NCBI GenBank assembly: GCA_948146395.1
Contig: OX411548.1
Span: 59,353,020-59,417,019 of the forward strand
DNA from: Fragum whitleyi
Taxonomy: Eukaryota > Mollusca > Bivalvia > Cardiida > Cardiidae
Reading direction: 5' to 3'
Length of the DNA stretch: 64,000 bases
Each line of letters opens with the position of its first letter. The first letter of the stretch is position 1. The notes below the pieces were generated by a model, which searched no databases, was not told the origin of the DNA, and was given only the letters and a program-made list of their open reading frames with translations. This document shows, in pieces, positions 34,137 to 45,911 of the stretch. The position numbers and the translations under genes were made by a program.

Positions 34137-34414
34137 GGCCTTATAAAGTTAAAGAGTATCTAGAAACATTCTTCAAGAAAATTAAACACACACACATGCA
34201 TGCATTTAAAGGAAATATGTTTAACTTGGAGGGGAAAAACACAACACAAAAAAAATCGTGCTAATAAATCAGTTAGATTTAATTCTTTTTCTCGGTGGGC
34301 TCTTTTATAGATTTTTTCTGGAATTTACAAAAAAAAAAAAGTATTGTTCAGCAAATAACAAAATTTTAGGCAAAACGGGATTCAAGAAATTTGAAATCAT
34401 TTTTTCTTTCTTAC

Positions 34415-34500
34415 CACGTTTTTTCCTCCAACATCGTTAATTGGCAACCCGGAAACTTGGAAACTACAGCTGTTGGAACCGTGCGATTATAAGTTTTGCT
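34415..34500 (-). other. Candidate AGL 5'UTR exon B
   Basis: A second good - strand donor (ACGTG/GTAAGA) follows a CpG-containing segment that includes CCGGGTTGCCAATTAACG. The CCAAT-like GCCAAT lies at about 34442-34447 on the - strand. Alternative to, or used together with, candidate A. A MITE right end lies immediately upstream (34620-34772). Confidence 0.3.
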
Positions 34501-34509
34501 TAGGTGTCA

Positions 34510-34772
34510 TACTTTAATTCTCCGATGATCTTGTCTTTGGTGACTAAAACTTCGTCACTTTAGCTTCAGCGTGGTGCGCAAACTAACAGGGTCAAAACTT
34601 TTTGCACCGTGCTTATTTTCTGAATCTAGAATGATCAATCAGGCTACCTTCAAGTGAACGAATTGTTGGAATGCGACTTCTGGCTGACCTATGCTGGATC
34701 AAATATCTTTTTCAATGATTCATTTTACAGAATTCCCGGATGGTCCCTTATCGCGTGACGGGTCACATATAC
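34510..34772. mobile_element. MITE of the TGACCCGTCAC family (right end clear)
   Basis: CTGAATCTAGAATGATCAATCAGG...CCGGATGGTCCCTTATCGCGTGACGGGTCACAT matches 5690-5872. The left part (GGTGACTAAAACTTCGTCAC) is only weakly like the family. Confidence 0.65.
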
Positions 34773-35437
34773 TTTTTAAACGGGCGTTAAAACTTAATAA
34801 ACGCACACAAGCCGATGAGTTTAGTTCGAGGCAGAATAAAGGTCTATTCAGGTAAAATAGGATAAAGGATAATATACCCCTTGGGCGACGCACGGGGGAT
34901 TATGTGAGTGACAGTGAGCGGACTATATAAGCCCAATCAGGGGATTAGGGGTCACTTTCAATTTGAACGTGGACCAATATGCTTTATTGTAGTAAGTAAA
35001 TGTTGATTTTTTACCACCTTGAACTTTTTCAGCAGCTTTCTTTAGGTAGATCGATCTGAATTATTTCAAACAATACATCAAGTTCCAAACTCGGCTGTAC
35101 CTGCGCAGATCCAGGGTTTTCTCTGAGGCCAACCAAGTTTTCTTCGCGGATCGAGCAACTCTAGCTTGGACAAAGCTGCAGTTTCGAAGTTTTGTTCGCC
35201 GGATGAACAAAAGATTATTTGTTTTCCGTATTTTATTACTCAATAACGAAAATATCAGTCTCTATCACCGGCGGAGTGCATGTCGCGTACCTATTTTGCT
35301 CTGAGTAAAATTCGGATCACGGCTTGTCACAATGGGCGAACGGCTTCAGAATTTCGAGAACTATGCAGGAAAATGAAGTTATGCCTGTTTTCTAAATATC
35401 AATCCGATCAATTGACTAGCAAAATGTCGTAACTACA

Positions 35438-35520
35438 GTTCGATAGCTCAGTGCGAAACGGTTGGAACTCCCTATAAACATATAGGGACGGTTACAACTG
35501 TTTCATGCTAAGCCATCGAG
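35438..35520. repeat. 83-bp hairpin, GCTCAGTGCGAAACGG family
   Basis: GATAGCTCAGTGCGAAACGGTTGGAACTCCCTATA..CATATAGGGACGGTTACAACTGTTTCATGCTAAGCCATCG. Outside the arms, CTACAGTT..TGTAGTT continues the pairing. Confidence 0.85.
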
Positions 35521-35722
35521 TTTTGTTAAGGCTGTAGTTGCGATATTTTACTCGACCTTTGGCGAGTTTTATATTGATTATTGAAACATTTTCAATCGGT
35601 TTTCCCCCCTAATAGAAATAATCTGGTTATGCACTTGGAACAGTCACCGTCGGAATTCCCCGGATTACGTTAGCTAATCGGAACGTCAATCGTGCATTTC
35701 CATTGCAGCTACATCGGGAACA

Positions 35723-35873
35723 CCATTCGGAATATCGTTCGGACTTTTCCGTAAACTGGAAAGTTGTCTTTTCCGTAGAATCGCCGAGGGTACCCGATTG
35801 CGGAAAACCTCGTCGATTCTACGGAAAAGGGCACTTTCAAGTGTACGGGAAAATCCGAGCGATGTTCCGAATG
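35723..35873. repeat. 151-bp CpG-rich inverted repeat
   Basis: Arms of about 60 bp: CATTCGGAATATCGTTCGGA..TTTTCCGTAGAATCG on the left, and on the right the complement of CATTCGGAACATCGCTCGGA..TTTTCCGTAGAATCG, around GGTACCCGATTGCGG. The arms differ at about 10 positions. It is unlike the other AT-rich hairpins in base composition. Confidence 0.88.
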
Positions 35874-36666
35874 TCGTAAACCGCCCAGCCCAGCACTGCG
35901 TTCAGGATGTCGAAACGATTTAAACTGTTTGCAAATCATACTCCGCTTTACAAGTAAGCATGTGTATGTGCAAAGCGAATTACACTTGGGTCTAGATCGA
36001 CATTTAAAAAACAACAACAAAAAAAATCACCGATGAAATCGCCGGTGGGTTACAAAATTTATGAAGCTTGGGTACATGAAAGACTTGAGTTACAAGGTTT
36101 TTGTAACCCAGCGACTAATTTTGCTCGGCTTTTGCTGTGCACTGCACGTTAACACTTTGTTTAAGGCTATTCGAAAATGTAAACGATAATTGCGGATCAC
36201 CTTTTGAATTAATCCATTAGATCTTGGTAATAAAATCACCAAATTACGTCATTATTAGGCCACGCCACATATTCGAAACACTGAGGCTATCAGTATTTCC
36301 AGCGGGAAAATTTCAAACTGGATAGGTAGACCTAGAGAACTTATTCCTTTTATACAAATATTTTTTTTGATCAATTCCATGACCAGATCAAAAGATCTGA
36401 AATCAAATGTGGATAAATTCGCTCCTCCATTTGTTATTTGAAGAATCTTAAAACACAGTGACTGCAGCTATAAAAAGCTGTTTATGTTATGATTTAATGT
36501 TCATCCATATTTGCCACTTGGCAATAAACTTAACTTCAGGTAAAATCCTAAAGGCAAATCTTGGAATTGTACTTGTAAGATTATAAAGATATATTATCCA
36601 AACCTTTACAGTATATCAGAGATCAGAAAACATGGTTTTAGTGAAGAAAATGCAGGATACAAGCAT

Positions 36667-36896
36667 TTAACCCTTTGCTGTTTAATCCCTGCTTTATATG
36701 TGCCTGTGATTTTATGATTGAGAAAACATTGTGAAAAATGAAGAAACTGCTTCTGACAAGCAATTTCTTCTTTTTCCATGCTATTTTCTACCCTACTGAA
36801 TGGTTATTTTTCAAATTAAATCCATTTTAAATTTTCTTCTGCAAAACCTTTGAATTTGGACAGGTCCAAAATTTTCGTAAAACAGGAAAGGGTTAA
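36667..36896 (+). mobile_element. 230-bp MITE with TTAA ends (TTAACCCTTTGCTG family)
   Basis: Left TTAACCCTTTGCTGTTTAATCC; right TAAAACAGGAAAGGGTTAA; central hairpin GAAGAAACTGCTTC..AAGCAATTTCTTC. Copies: 42497-42725 and, reversed and interrupted, 47665-48061. Confidence 0.88.
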
Positions 36897-37063
36897 TTCA
36901 TAAAAATCATGATTCTCAATATTTATTTTTTCTCTTATTTTTATCTTGACAAGTATCAAATAGTATTTTATGAGTGGGGAAAACATGTTTGCTATATTGT
37001 GTGTACAGATAGTTAATGGTTTGCCCTTGTATTTTAAAGTTTCAGTTTGTAGCCTGGATGGTC

Positions 37064-37150
37064 GTGGTAGATGGCAGAAGATATGGTGGATGGCAGAAGA
37101 TATGGTGGATGGCAGAAGATATGGTGGATGGCAGAAGATATGGTGGATGG
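37064..37150 (+). repeat. 18-bp minisatellite
   Basis: GATGGCAGAAGATATGGTG-type unit of 18-19 bases repeated 4-5 times. The resulting Trp/Asp-rich frame is an artefact. Confidence 0.93.
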
Positions 37151-37599
37151 CACATCAACAACTATTGAAAGTTAAGTTTTATTTATTTATCTTAATTATC
37201 CAATCATTAGTCATTTAAAATGTAATTGTTAATCAAAGGTAATAAAGGAGACTCTTTTCTTTTGGCAACATCATTATTTTTCAAAATTAATCTCTTCATT
37301 ATTAAATTGAAAAATCCAGATAGATGAAAGTATAAGCTAACTGGGCCCAGCTTTTACTTTCATCATAAATGAGGTAAAACAATTTGAGAAATGTATAGGT
37401 ACAAATGGATTTCTACAGATTGTTTTAGTTAATAATTAATGAAATATGTTTGGGAAAAAAAAAGAATTGATGATAAAATCAAGGTCAAATTCATCCTTGG
37501 TTTGTTAGTTAGGTTTTGAGGATGTAAGTTTTTGTTTGTACTTAACTCCAGAGGATGTGGTACTAAGTAAGTGTAATTATTACAAGTTATATTAATTCA

Positions 37600-37690
37600 T
37601 TGAATGGGGGTTCAACGTCACTTTCAACAGTTTTTCAGTTATATCACGGTAAATCTCCTAGCCATGACCTCAGACTCCTGATAGTTCTAA
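37600..37690 (-). mobile_element. SINE 3' fragment
   Basis: TTGAATGGGGGTTCAACGTCACTTTCAACAG..TTCAGTTATATCACGG matches the SINE tail in reverse. Confidence 0.65.
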
Positions 37691-37959
37691 CCCCAGTTTA
37701 TGCTGGTTTTCCTTTTTTTTTTTTCAATGTCACATTCAACATACAGGTAGAATGAATGTGGTATTTATTTCTTAAAAATTTTGACCCTGTAAGTAAATCA
37801 AGCCAATCAACAGTACAGGTATGTCAGTATTTTCACACCACCTACTCTCCTAACCATGATTTCCTGATGCATTTGGTATATTTGTCATACATTATGGCTC
37901 GGAAGTCTGGCAGACATCTGTAAGTATTTTAAGATAAATAGGTTCTTTACACATATCAT

Positions 37960-39750
37960 ATCTCGGCACGCTTTCAATGGATTGTGTTTTCGTGGATAAA
38001 AGTAAGTTGGGATGGTTTATTTGAACTTGTCAGTAATTTTAACTGGACAATGCATCACAGTTCAGACCAATGTCTCTCTAAGTGTTCTCGCGGAAAAATT
38101 TAATCCATTAGGATAATTTATTCCAACCTATCAACAAATTTTAACTAGACAATGCACAATGGTTTCAATCATTATCTCTACTTGATTTTGTGGAAAAAAT
38201 TTAATCAGTTACGATAATTTATTCCATCCTGTCAACACATTTTCACTATGTACTATGTACGACTATGTGTCGTGGTTTACAACCAATTTCATATTTACTG
38301 CTCTTGCAAATACTTATAAGTAAGTAAATAAGTTACAATAATTTATATCAACCTGCCATTGTATTTTAACTGGACAATGCAGCACAATTAATACCATTGT
38401 CTCAATTCCTGTTCTCGAGGACATTAGTTAGTTATTTAGTTATGATAATTTATTTTCCAACCTGCCAAATTGTTAAACTGGACAATGCACGGTGATTCCT
38501 TACGATTTCAGAGTATGTGTTCTTCCAGATATAAGTCAATTAGTTACTATAATTAATTCCTACCTGTCAGCATATTTTAACTGGACAATACATCACAGTT
38601 CTGACCAATGTCTCTCTATGTGTTCTCATGGAAATTAGTTGAGTAGGTCAGATATTCAATTCAAATCTTACTCGCCCTACCAGCCAACATATTTTAACTT
38701 GACAATTTACCAGTCCATTCCAATTGATGTCTCTGTATATGTTCATGTGGAAACAAGTTAATTAGTTAGGATATTTTTTTCTGTCCTGCCAAATTATCTT
38801 ATCAGGACAATGTATCACTGTTCCAATCAATGTTTCCTATAAAACATGTTGATTGTTCTTTTGGAAATAAAACAATTAGCAAGGATAAATCATTACGACC
38901 TGCCAAATTAATTTTGCTGTTCAATGTGTCTTAAGGCGTTATTGTGGATATCATTTAATTAGTTAGGATAATTTAGATATTCTAACCTGCCAAATTGTTT
39001 TAACTTGACAATGCACCACAGTTCCAATCCATATCTCTTGTGTTCTTGCAGAAATGAATTAATGAGTAAGGGTAGTTAATTTCAACCTACAAACATATTT
39101 TTACTGGACACATTTTGAATCAATGTCTCTCTATATATTCTCGCAGACATAGGTTATTGAGTTAGGATAATCTACTTCAACCTTTCAACAAGGACAATTC
39201 ATTTCAATCTTTCAACATTCTTTAATTGGGAAATACATCTCATTTTGAATCAATGTCTTTCTATATGTTATTGCGGTAATAAGTTAGGGTAGTTTAATTC
39301 AACCTAAGAAATAATGGACAATGCATTGAGGTTTCAATCAATGTCTCTCTATGTGATCTCTTGGTTATGAATTAATAAGTTAGGATAATATATTCAAACC
39401 TGTATACATAAATGAATTGGACAATGCTCTCAATGATTTATTCTGACAACTGGAAAATGCATCGTGGATATACCAAAGTCACATTCTCCCACAGGATATA
39501 AGTATCAAAGTTTATAAGTTAGGATAATTTATTCCAACCTTCCTACATATTTTAACTGGACAATGCAACATGTCTCCGTCTAATGTCACACTATGTGTTC
39601 TCATTGATATAAGTAGGTGAATTATTTAGGCTAAGTAGTTATGATAAGTTTTTTCTAACCCACAAAAACATACCTTTACTGGTCAATTTATCGAGGTTCC
39701 CACAAAAGAGCATTCTATGTTTCTAAGGATATAAGTAAGTTATTCATTTT
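37960..39750 (+). repeat. Degenerate 105-bp satellite, about 17 units
   Basis: Anchor TTTTAACTGGACAATGCA(T/C)CAC with AATCAATGTCTCTCTATGTGTTCT and AAGTTA(G)TTAGTTAGGATAATTTATTCCAACCTG. Anchors seen near 38038, 38144, 38368, 38473, 38577, 38692, 38799, 38999, 39101 and 39550. Units differ by roughly 20-30%, so the array is old. Confidence 0.9.
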
Positions 39751-40239
39751 CGTAGATATCTTACTTTTGTTCATACTGATTATACACTGATATTCGCGGT
39801 GGCATTTGTAGAACAATTTCTTTACATAAGGTCCTGTATGTGCACATTTATCCTTTTCTCGCACAGTTTTCTAATAGTAATTTAGTTCAGTTGATAATCA
39901 TTAACCTTACTTATTTTCTCTATTTCTATCTTTACTAATGGTATTAACATTAATTCGTTAATAAATCACTATTGCATAATTTATGTTATGGTAAGTCTAT
40001 ACTGGTAGTTCAGATGTAAGGTTAGTGGATTATCAAGATTAACAAACTCCCATCTAAATGTTTCAAATGAAAAAGATTAATGTAAAATTTATACAGAAAA
40101 TATCAAATTGTTAAAATCCAAACAATTTTTTTTTTTTTTTGCTCTTCTGCTAAAGTATCACGTTTTCAAAATCATCATCTACATTTACCATCTAATGACT
40201 ATCTCATCAATGGCCAAAGCACCCTTCTATTATTGCACT

Positions 40240-41235
40240 CATCCTTTACAACACCATTCATACAACATGATGCTTAGTTAGGTCTTGTAAGTGCTCATTT
40301 ATCCATTTTACACACTTAACTTTATGATTGTAATATATTGTCCTTTTCGCGATCAAAGCCTCCTAATTACAGCTCCAAAGCTGGAGTTATGATGTTTTGA
40401 TCGCCCATTGACGATATGTCTATATAGTCTGCCTGCCAGCTTGCCAATATCCCTCATCCTTTGTGGCACCATTTATACAACATTATGCTAAGGTAGGTCC
40501 TGAATGTGCACATCCATTTCACAAGTTTTCTTATTGTAATATATATCTGTAAATAATGATTATCTAAGGCGTTTGTATTAGTCTATCGAGTCTTGCAGAT
40601 TAACTAACAATATTAACAATAACAAACATGTTAATTTGAGCCACATAATTGAGTCATGTGTTTTAAAATTAAGATTTATGTGTCATTATATTGGTAATTA
40701 GATTGTATTTGGCTATATAGTCTGGCAGCTTTACTTACAAAATTAATACATGTACATATATTTATGTATAAATAAGCATTGGGGCCCCATTATTAATGTT
40801 ATATGTTTATAGTTAAGTAAGTTTGGTGTGTCATTTTATTTGCCAATTAGATTGTATTTGTCTACTCGTATATAGTCTGCAAGCCTTACTAACAATATTA
40901 ATAAACATTGTAATAAGAGCCTTATCATAATTGTTAAGTTTAGAGTTAAGACATGTCTGCCAGCGTTACTAACAACATTAATATTTATAAACATGTCGAT
41001 AAGAGCTTCATCATTAATGTTATATGTTAAGAGTTAAGATGTGTCTTCCATCTCTACTAACAATATTACTTTAGTAAACATGTAAATTAGAGCCTCATCA
41101 TAGATGTTATGTTTAAGTTTAGATGTGTCTGCCAGCTTAACTAACAATATTTGCTAACAATATTAATAAACATATGAATTAGAGCCTTATCATGAATGTT
41201 AAACATGTTAGAGCCTAACAATATTAATCCTTAGG
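40240..41235 (+). repeat. Degenerate satellite, TTACTAACAATATTAATAAACATGT unit
   Basis: Units of about 80-120 bp containing GTGTCTGCCAGC(T/G)TTACTAACAATATTAA and AGAGCC(T/A)CATCATTAATGTTA. It starts with two longer 230-bp units (CATCCTTTACAACACCATTC..GTCCTG(T/A)A(A/T)GTGC) at 40250 and 40455. A relic at 41580-41750 has the same GTATATAATGATTATC and TTACTAACAATATTAACATT pieces. Confidence 0.8.
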
Positions 41236-42009
41236 ACTTTTTTTAAATCTGCATAATAGAGGTTAAATGTTCAAAGATTTATGATATTATTGACACTACA
41301 ACATTGTTGCATTGAGCACTTGTAATACTTTTTCCCATTCTCCCTTCTTTCTTTCTTTCCTTTTTGGTACAAACATCATTCGTCTATTGATCAATGGCCA
41401 AAGAATCCTTTTCATCTGTACTAAGTACCAACATCAAGGGTCAAACCAATTTTTGCAAGTCATAAAAAATTGAGGTTTCAAGATTTTAAAAATTTGGTAG
41501 CAAATTCTCAAATCATGTTTAAAAGCTCCCCAATAAAAGTCATTATAACTGATTGTAGTGGTAGTAGTAGTATTTGTAGTAATTATACCATTTTCACACT
41601 CATCCCTTCAACAATAGTATTTGCACATTTATCAATTTCACTTAATTTTTTTTATTGTAATCTATGTCTGTATATAATGATTATCACTAATCTCTGCATA
41701 ATTCTCGAACTCTCGCTCCTTTACTAACAATATTAACATTAAAATCATGTTAACTACACACATATTATTATATTATTGTGTTTGTCAATGAGATTTATTA
41801 AGTGTTTGGAACAACGCGATTAGGTGTTTGATACATATTTAGAAATCAAGGAACTATAAGAGCCGCAAAAATGTTTTTCCTCTTCTTCTAATACATCAAT
41901 TCTCTTTAAGAGTTAAGATCTTTATGTCATTAAATCTAAGATTTAAAGGGTGGTCCATTTCGCATTTAGTTTCGAATGACATTTATAAAATTCACTTACC
42001 ATCTTCATT

Positions 42010-42075
42010 TCCCAGCGCAAAACAGATGTAAATGTATATGTTTATAGGCAGTTAGGATTGTTTTGCAATGAGCCT
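42010..42075. repeat. Decayed hairpin, CAGCGCAAAACAG family
   Basis: CCCAGCGCAAAACAGATGTAAATGTATATG..TATAGGCAGTTAGGATTGTTTTGCAATGAGCC. Confidence 0.65.
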
Positions 42076-42099
42076 CTATCTACCTTGTGATACGATTTG

Positions 42100-43930
42100 A
42101 CCTGCTCACTTTGTGTTTTCAATGACTGTTAATTATAGGATTCTTATAGCAATTAACAAATAAAGGGAACCTGCGATAATTTCAAATATCAAATTGCTAT
42201 TTCTCCAAACATCTTGGGAACATTGTCTAGTTTTGATGCAAATAAAACAGATTGCCTGGCTAACATTGTGTTTTGATTGACTCGATTAATTAATTAGGAT
42301 TCATATGGAATCATCAAATTAAAGGAACCTGTGGTAATCTGTATTTTTCCTCTTCCACAATTTTCTCTTTATTTCTTCCGACATCATTTAATTTTCTTTG
42401 GCTGCATTGTCTAGCTTTAAGCACATTTTAAATATTCATGGTGACTTCTATAGTTCAGCAGTATTATCAGAGTTCATGATAACAATTAAATAAGATTTAA
42501 CCCTTTGCTGTTTAATCCCTGCTTTTTACGTGTCTGTGATTTTATGATTGAGAAAACATTGTGAAAAAAGAAGAAATTGCTTCGGACAAGCAATTTCTTC
42601 TTTGTCCACACTATTTTCTACCCTACTGAATGGTTATTTTTCAAAATAAATTCACTTTAAATTTTCGTCTGCAAAACCTTTGAATTTGGACAAGTCCAAA
42701 ATTTTGTAAAACAGGAAAGGGTTAAAAGTTTATGGTATATGCATTGACCGACACGCATTGTGTTTTGAATGACTCAGCTAACTATTGGAATCATGTGGGA
42801 ATCAAATCAAAGGAACATGATAATGTGGCATTTTCCCTTCTCCATTACTATATCATTATTTCTGCCAACTATGTTAATTATTCCTTTTGTGCATTGTCTT
42901 GATTTAGGAAACAGTTCTTAATCTTTGTGATGACATCAATTATAAAGCCAAGAAGCTAAGTTGAAATTTTAGCTTGGAAGGGTATGAATGGTATGTCAAG
43001 AAAAATTTGGATGAATTCGCATTTTCTTTTGAATGTCCCAGTTATTTATAGGAATCATGCATAAATCAGAACAAATTACATGAACTCCTGAAGTATTGTG
43101 ACTATTCACATTTCTGCTATCATTTTGATATCACTGCAAAAATTGTCGTTTTTCCTTGTGTGTATTGTCTAGTTTTCAAGCAAATTATTCCAAAATTCGT
43201 AGAGACGTAAATTATAAAGTTAACAAGTTAGTTTATATTGCAAGGTTATATTGTAAGAGTTAAACTTTACATAGAATAGGAGGCTATTCCGGTCACTCGG
43301 GTGTTGGCATTGGGGTAATGTTTTGGTTATTTTTTTTGTGCAACTGTGTCAAATCTATTTTCCTTTAGCTATTACTTGGAAAGTTTTCACATTTTCACAA
43401 GCTTATGTTACTATAACATCAGCCTCTATACAAAGATTCATTACTGTGATATCCATTATATAGTAAATGCCTTTGGTTGTATTGTTAGAGCAATTATGCC
43501 AAGATTTAAATGAGAATGATAAAAACTGACCAACTTGCATTGTGTTTTGAATGACTCCCTTATTAAAGACAGTTATGTATAGGATTCATCTGAAAATGAA
43601 ATTAAAGTAACCTGCCTAACATGGATTAATCCCCTTTCTGCTAATGTTTTCTAATTTCTGCCAATAATACTCAGTTCTTTCTCACCGCGTGCATTGTCTT
43701 GTTTGTAAAAATTAATTCTTTTTTTTAATGCTTGGTATTAATCAGTTAACCGTAGGATTCCTGCAGAAATTAAAACTAATTGAATAAACCTGCCTAATGT
43801 GGATTATTTGCCCTTTCCACTTTTGTATCATTATATCTGCTAAACATGAGTTCTTCCTTGTGTGCATTGTCTAGTTTTCAAGCAAATTCTTCTAAATATT
43901 TTTGGCGATGTCAATTATCATTGACACTTA
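42100..43930 (+). repeat. Long-period degenerate repeat, roughly 0.3-0.6 kb units
   Basis: Recurring blocks: CATTGTGTTTTGAATGACTC (about 42108, 42266, 42758 and 43540), AGGATTCATNTGGAAATCAAATTAAAGGAACCTG, and GTGTGCATTGTCTAGTTTTCAAGCAAATT (about 42224, 42400, 42890, 43165 and 43860). A TTAA MITE has landed inside it (42497-42725). No open frame. Confidence 0.75.
42497..42725 (+). mobile_element. 229-bp MITE with TTAA ends (TTAACCCTTTGCTG family)
   Basis: Very close to 36667-36896, with the same ends and the hairpin GAAGAAATTGCTTC..GAAGCAATTTCTTC. The TTAA is duplicated at both borders. Confidence 0.9.
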
Positions 43931-44159
43931 AAAGTCAGGTTGTATTGTAAGAGTCTAAGTGGTAATATTAGTAATTTTATAAGGCTAGGAAGCATGAAAA
44001 TATATATCAAAATTTGTCATTGGTGATTTTGTTAGGATTGTATGAATCGGGAAAAATTAAGGTTTAAGGGAAATCTTGGTAAGCTTCCTGGTTCATGGAG
44101 TACATGGTAAGATGCTTTTGAAGGCACTGACTGAATGTCATGGTCGGTAGCTAGGCTAT

Positions 44160-44460
44160 TGGGAGGTTTGTAATGGACAATGCCTTAACTTGGTGGATGG
44201 CTGACTCATCTTGGTGGATGGTGGACGATCAATGTGGGATTTGGTGTTTGGTGGAAATTGACTGAACTTGGTTGTGTGTTGGCTCACCTTGGTGAATGGT
44301 TGACAAACAATGCGGGGTTTGGTGGACGATGACTGAACTTGGTGGTTGGCTGACTCATTTTGGTGGATGGAGGACGATTAATGCGGGATTTGGTGTTTTG
44401 TGGACAATGACAGAACTTGGTGGTTGGCTGACTTGCCTTGGTGGATTGTAGAAGAATTGA
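44160..44460 (+). repeat. Minisatellite of CTTGGTGGATGGCTGACTCA units
   Basis: About three higher-order units of roughly 110 bp: CTTGGTGGTTGGCTGACTC(A/G)(T/C)(C/T)TTGGTGGATGG, ACGATCAATGCGGGATTTGGTG and GTGGACAATGACTGAACTTGG. Confidence 0.9.
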
Positions 44461-44965
44461 AAAGAAGCCAATCTGATAGTAGTTATGTAAGTAAACCCAT
44501 TACCAGATGAAATAATGCACTAGTCCAAATTCAAAAAACTAGCAAACAACAATTTTTAGTAGTTGAAATTTAAAAAAACACCATAGATTTAGGGGGGTGA
44601 GGGGGGGGGGGGGTAATTATTGTGAACTATGAAGTTATTGTTTAATTGCTATATAACATATTAGAAACTGCTTTTCCAAATTATTTTTCAGAGCTTAAAA
44701 TCTTCAAAAACTGAAAAGTATGGTAAAAGGTTAAATTCTTTGCACATATTTGCCAGTGATTATGAATCAGAATTCCTACAATTACAATGAAAATTTGTAA
44801 CAGATCACACAGTTTAGCAATAATCCATTTTGAAATAGCTTTTCTACCAGGTTAAGGATTATATCCCTTTAAATTGATTTACTCTCATAATAATTTAAAT
44901 ATATACTTATGACATTCATATGGCAGCCGTGGTAGTAACTTAGTGACAAGTTGTATTTTTTACAG

Positions 44966-45107
44966 AGGAAGTCCAAAGCCCAGGTGATCTATGATGAGTA
45001 CAACTCCATGAAGGCCCTGATTGCTGTAATCACTGACAGAAAACCCGTAGAGACCAGACTGGGGTCACAGACCTGGACACAAACTATCGGAATATACCCA
45101 ACAACAG
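44966..45107 (+). CDS. Candidate internal exon of an unrecognised + strand gene
   Basis: Bounded by TTTTTTACAG/AGGAAG and ACAACAG/GTTGGT. The open frame begins KSKAQVIYDEYNSMKALIAV and continues KPVETRLGSQTWTQTIG; it has protein-like composition and higher GC than its surroundings. I do not recognise the family. The donor is non-ideal. A decayed duplicate lies 460 bp downstream, which shows the segment was copied as a unit. It could also be a relic of a larger duplicated gene. Confidence 0.4.
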
Positions 45108-45426
45108 GTTGGTTACCTCTCACAGGGAAAACGCTGACACAAATCTTTTGTTTACATAAGTTTAATTAGATTTCTAGTTTCACACCTTCATGAAATAACA
45201 AAGCCTCATCATTATAAATTGTCTCAACTTCTACCATATAACATTAGATATTTAAATAGATATTATTCTCTATATTCTCTTTTTGTTTCACTGCCTACAT
45301 CTAATTGGAGGAAATCTTTAGCAAGAATTGTTGAAATGCCCAAAGATAAGCTATTTGTTTGAATAAAAATTAAATAGGATGAGTACCCCCAAGTCCAATT
45401 CAGTGATGCCTTTTTTGTTTTTACAG

Positions 45427-45554
45427 AGACAGTTTTAAGCTAGGTGATCTATAATGAGTACTTCTCTAAATCAAGTCCCTGATTGCTGTAATTGGTTGGA
45501 GACCAGACTGGAGTCACCTGGACATAACAAACTGTGGAAATACCTCAAAAACAG
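45427..45554 (+). pseudogene. Decayed duplicate of the 44966 exon
   Basis: Matches the exon and both splice borders (TTTTTACAG and AAACAGGTTGGTTGG) with many substitutions and small deletions (shared AGGTGATCTAT.ATGAGTAC, CCCTGATTGCTGTAAT and GGAGACCAGACTGG). A stop appears at the fourth codon (AGA CAG TTT TAA), so it cannot encode the same peptide. Confidence 0.75.
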
Positions 45555-45858
45555 GTTGGTTGGCTAAAACAGGGAACACATAACAAACTTTGTGGAAGAC
45601 TTTAGAGCTGGGACATGTACAGTTGATATGGCTCATTCGACCACCTCTTTTAAGTGACCATTGTAAAAAAAAATTCAATGAAACAAAATCTCTGAGGGTA
45701 GACATTTTGTAACATGCAGTTGTTTATTATCAAATCTCGTGCTGTTGAAAAGCATTTGAATCGTCTCAATGAAACCAATTTGACAGCCATTCAGAATGCT
45801 TGAATCTTGATGGACACAAATAAAATTAAATTGTTCACCTGTGTTTGTTTAATTACAG

Positions 45859-45911
45859 ATGTTCAAGTTAATGAAGTAAGACAGATATATGAGAACCCTC
45901 TAGTCAGATGA
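45859..45911 (+). CDS. Weak candidate terminal exon after the 44966 exon
   Basis: The acceptor TTTAATTACAG at 45858 is good and the phase fits the 44966 exon (G + AT). The joined frame reads DVQVNEVRQIYENPLVR then TGA at 45909. An internal GTAAGA could instead end it after DVQVNE. The stop lies inside the minisatellite that follows. Confidence 0.25.

Larger units (their letters stand above)
34800..36120. other. CpG-containing region upstream of AGL, possible promoter area
   Basis: More GC and CpG than the surroundings. GACTATATAAGCCCAATCAGG at 34921-34941 could be a + strand TATA box with a reversed CCAAT. No exon can be proven. Contains the hairpins at 35438 and 35723. Confidence 0.35.

Noticed and set aside
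35709..36020. 103-codon ORF on the - strand
   Set aside because: It runs straight through the 151-bp inverted repeat, whose palindromic arms keep frames open by chance.
36970..37218. Protein with WQKIWWMAED repeats
   Set aside because: An 18-bp minisatellite explains the repeats, and flanking sequence is not coding-like.
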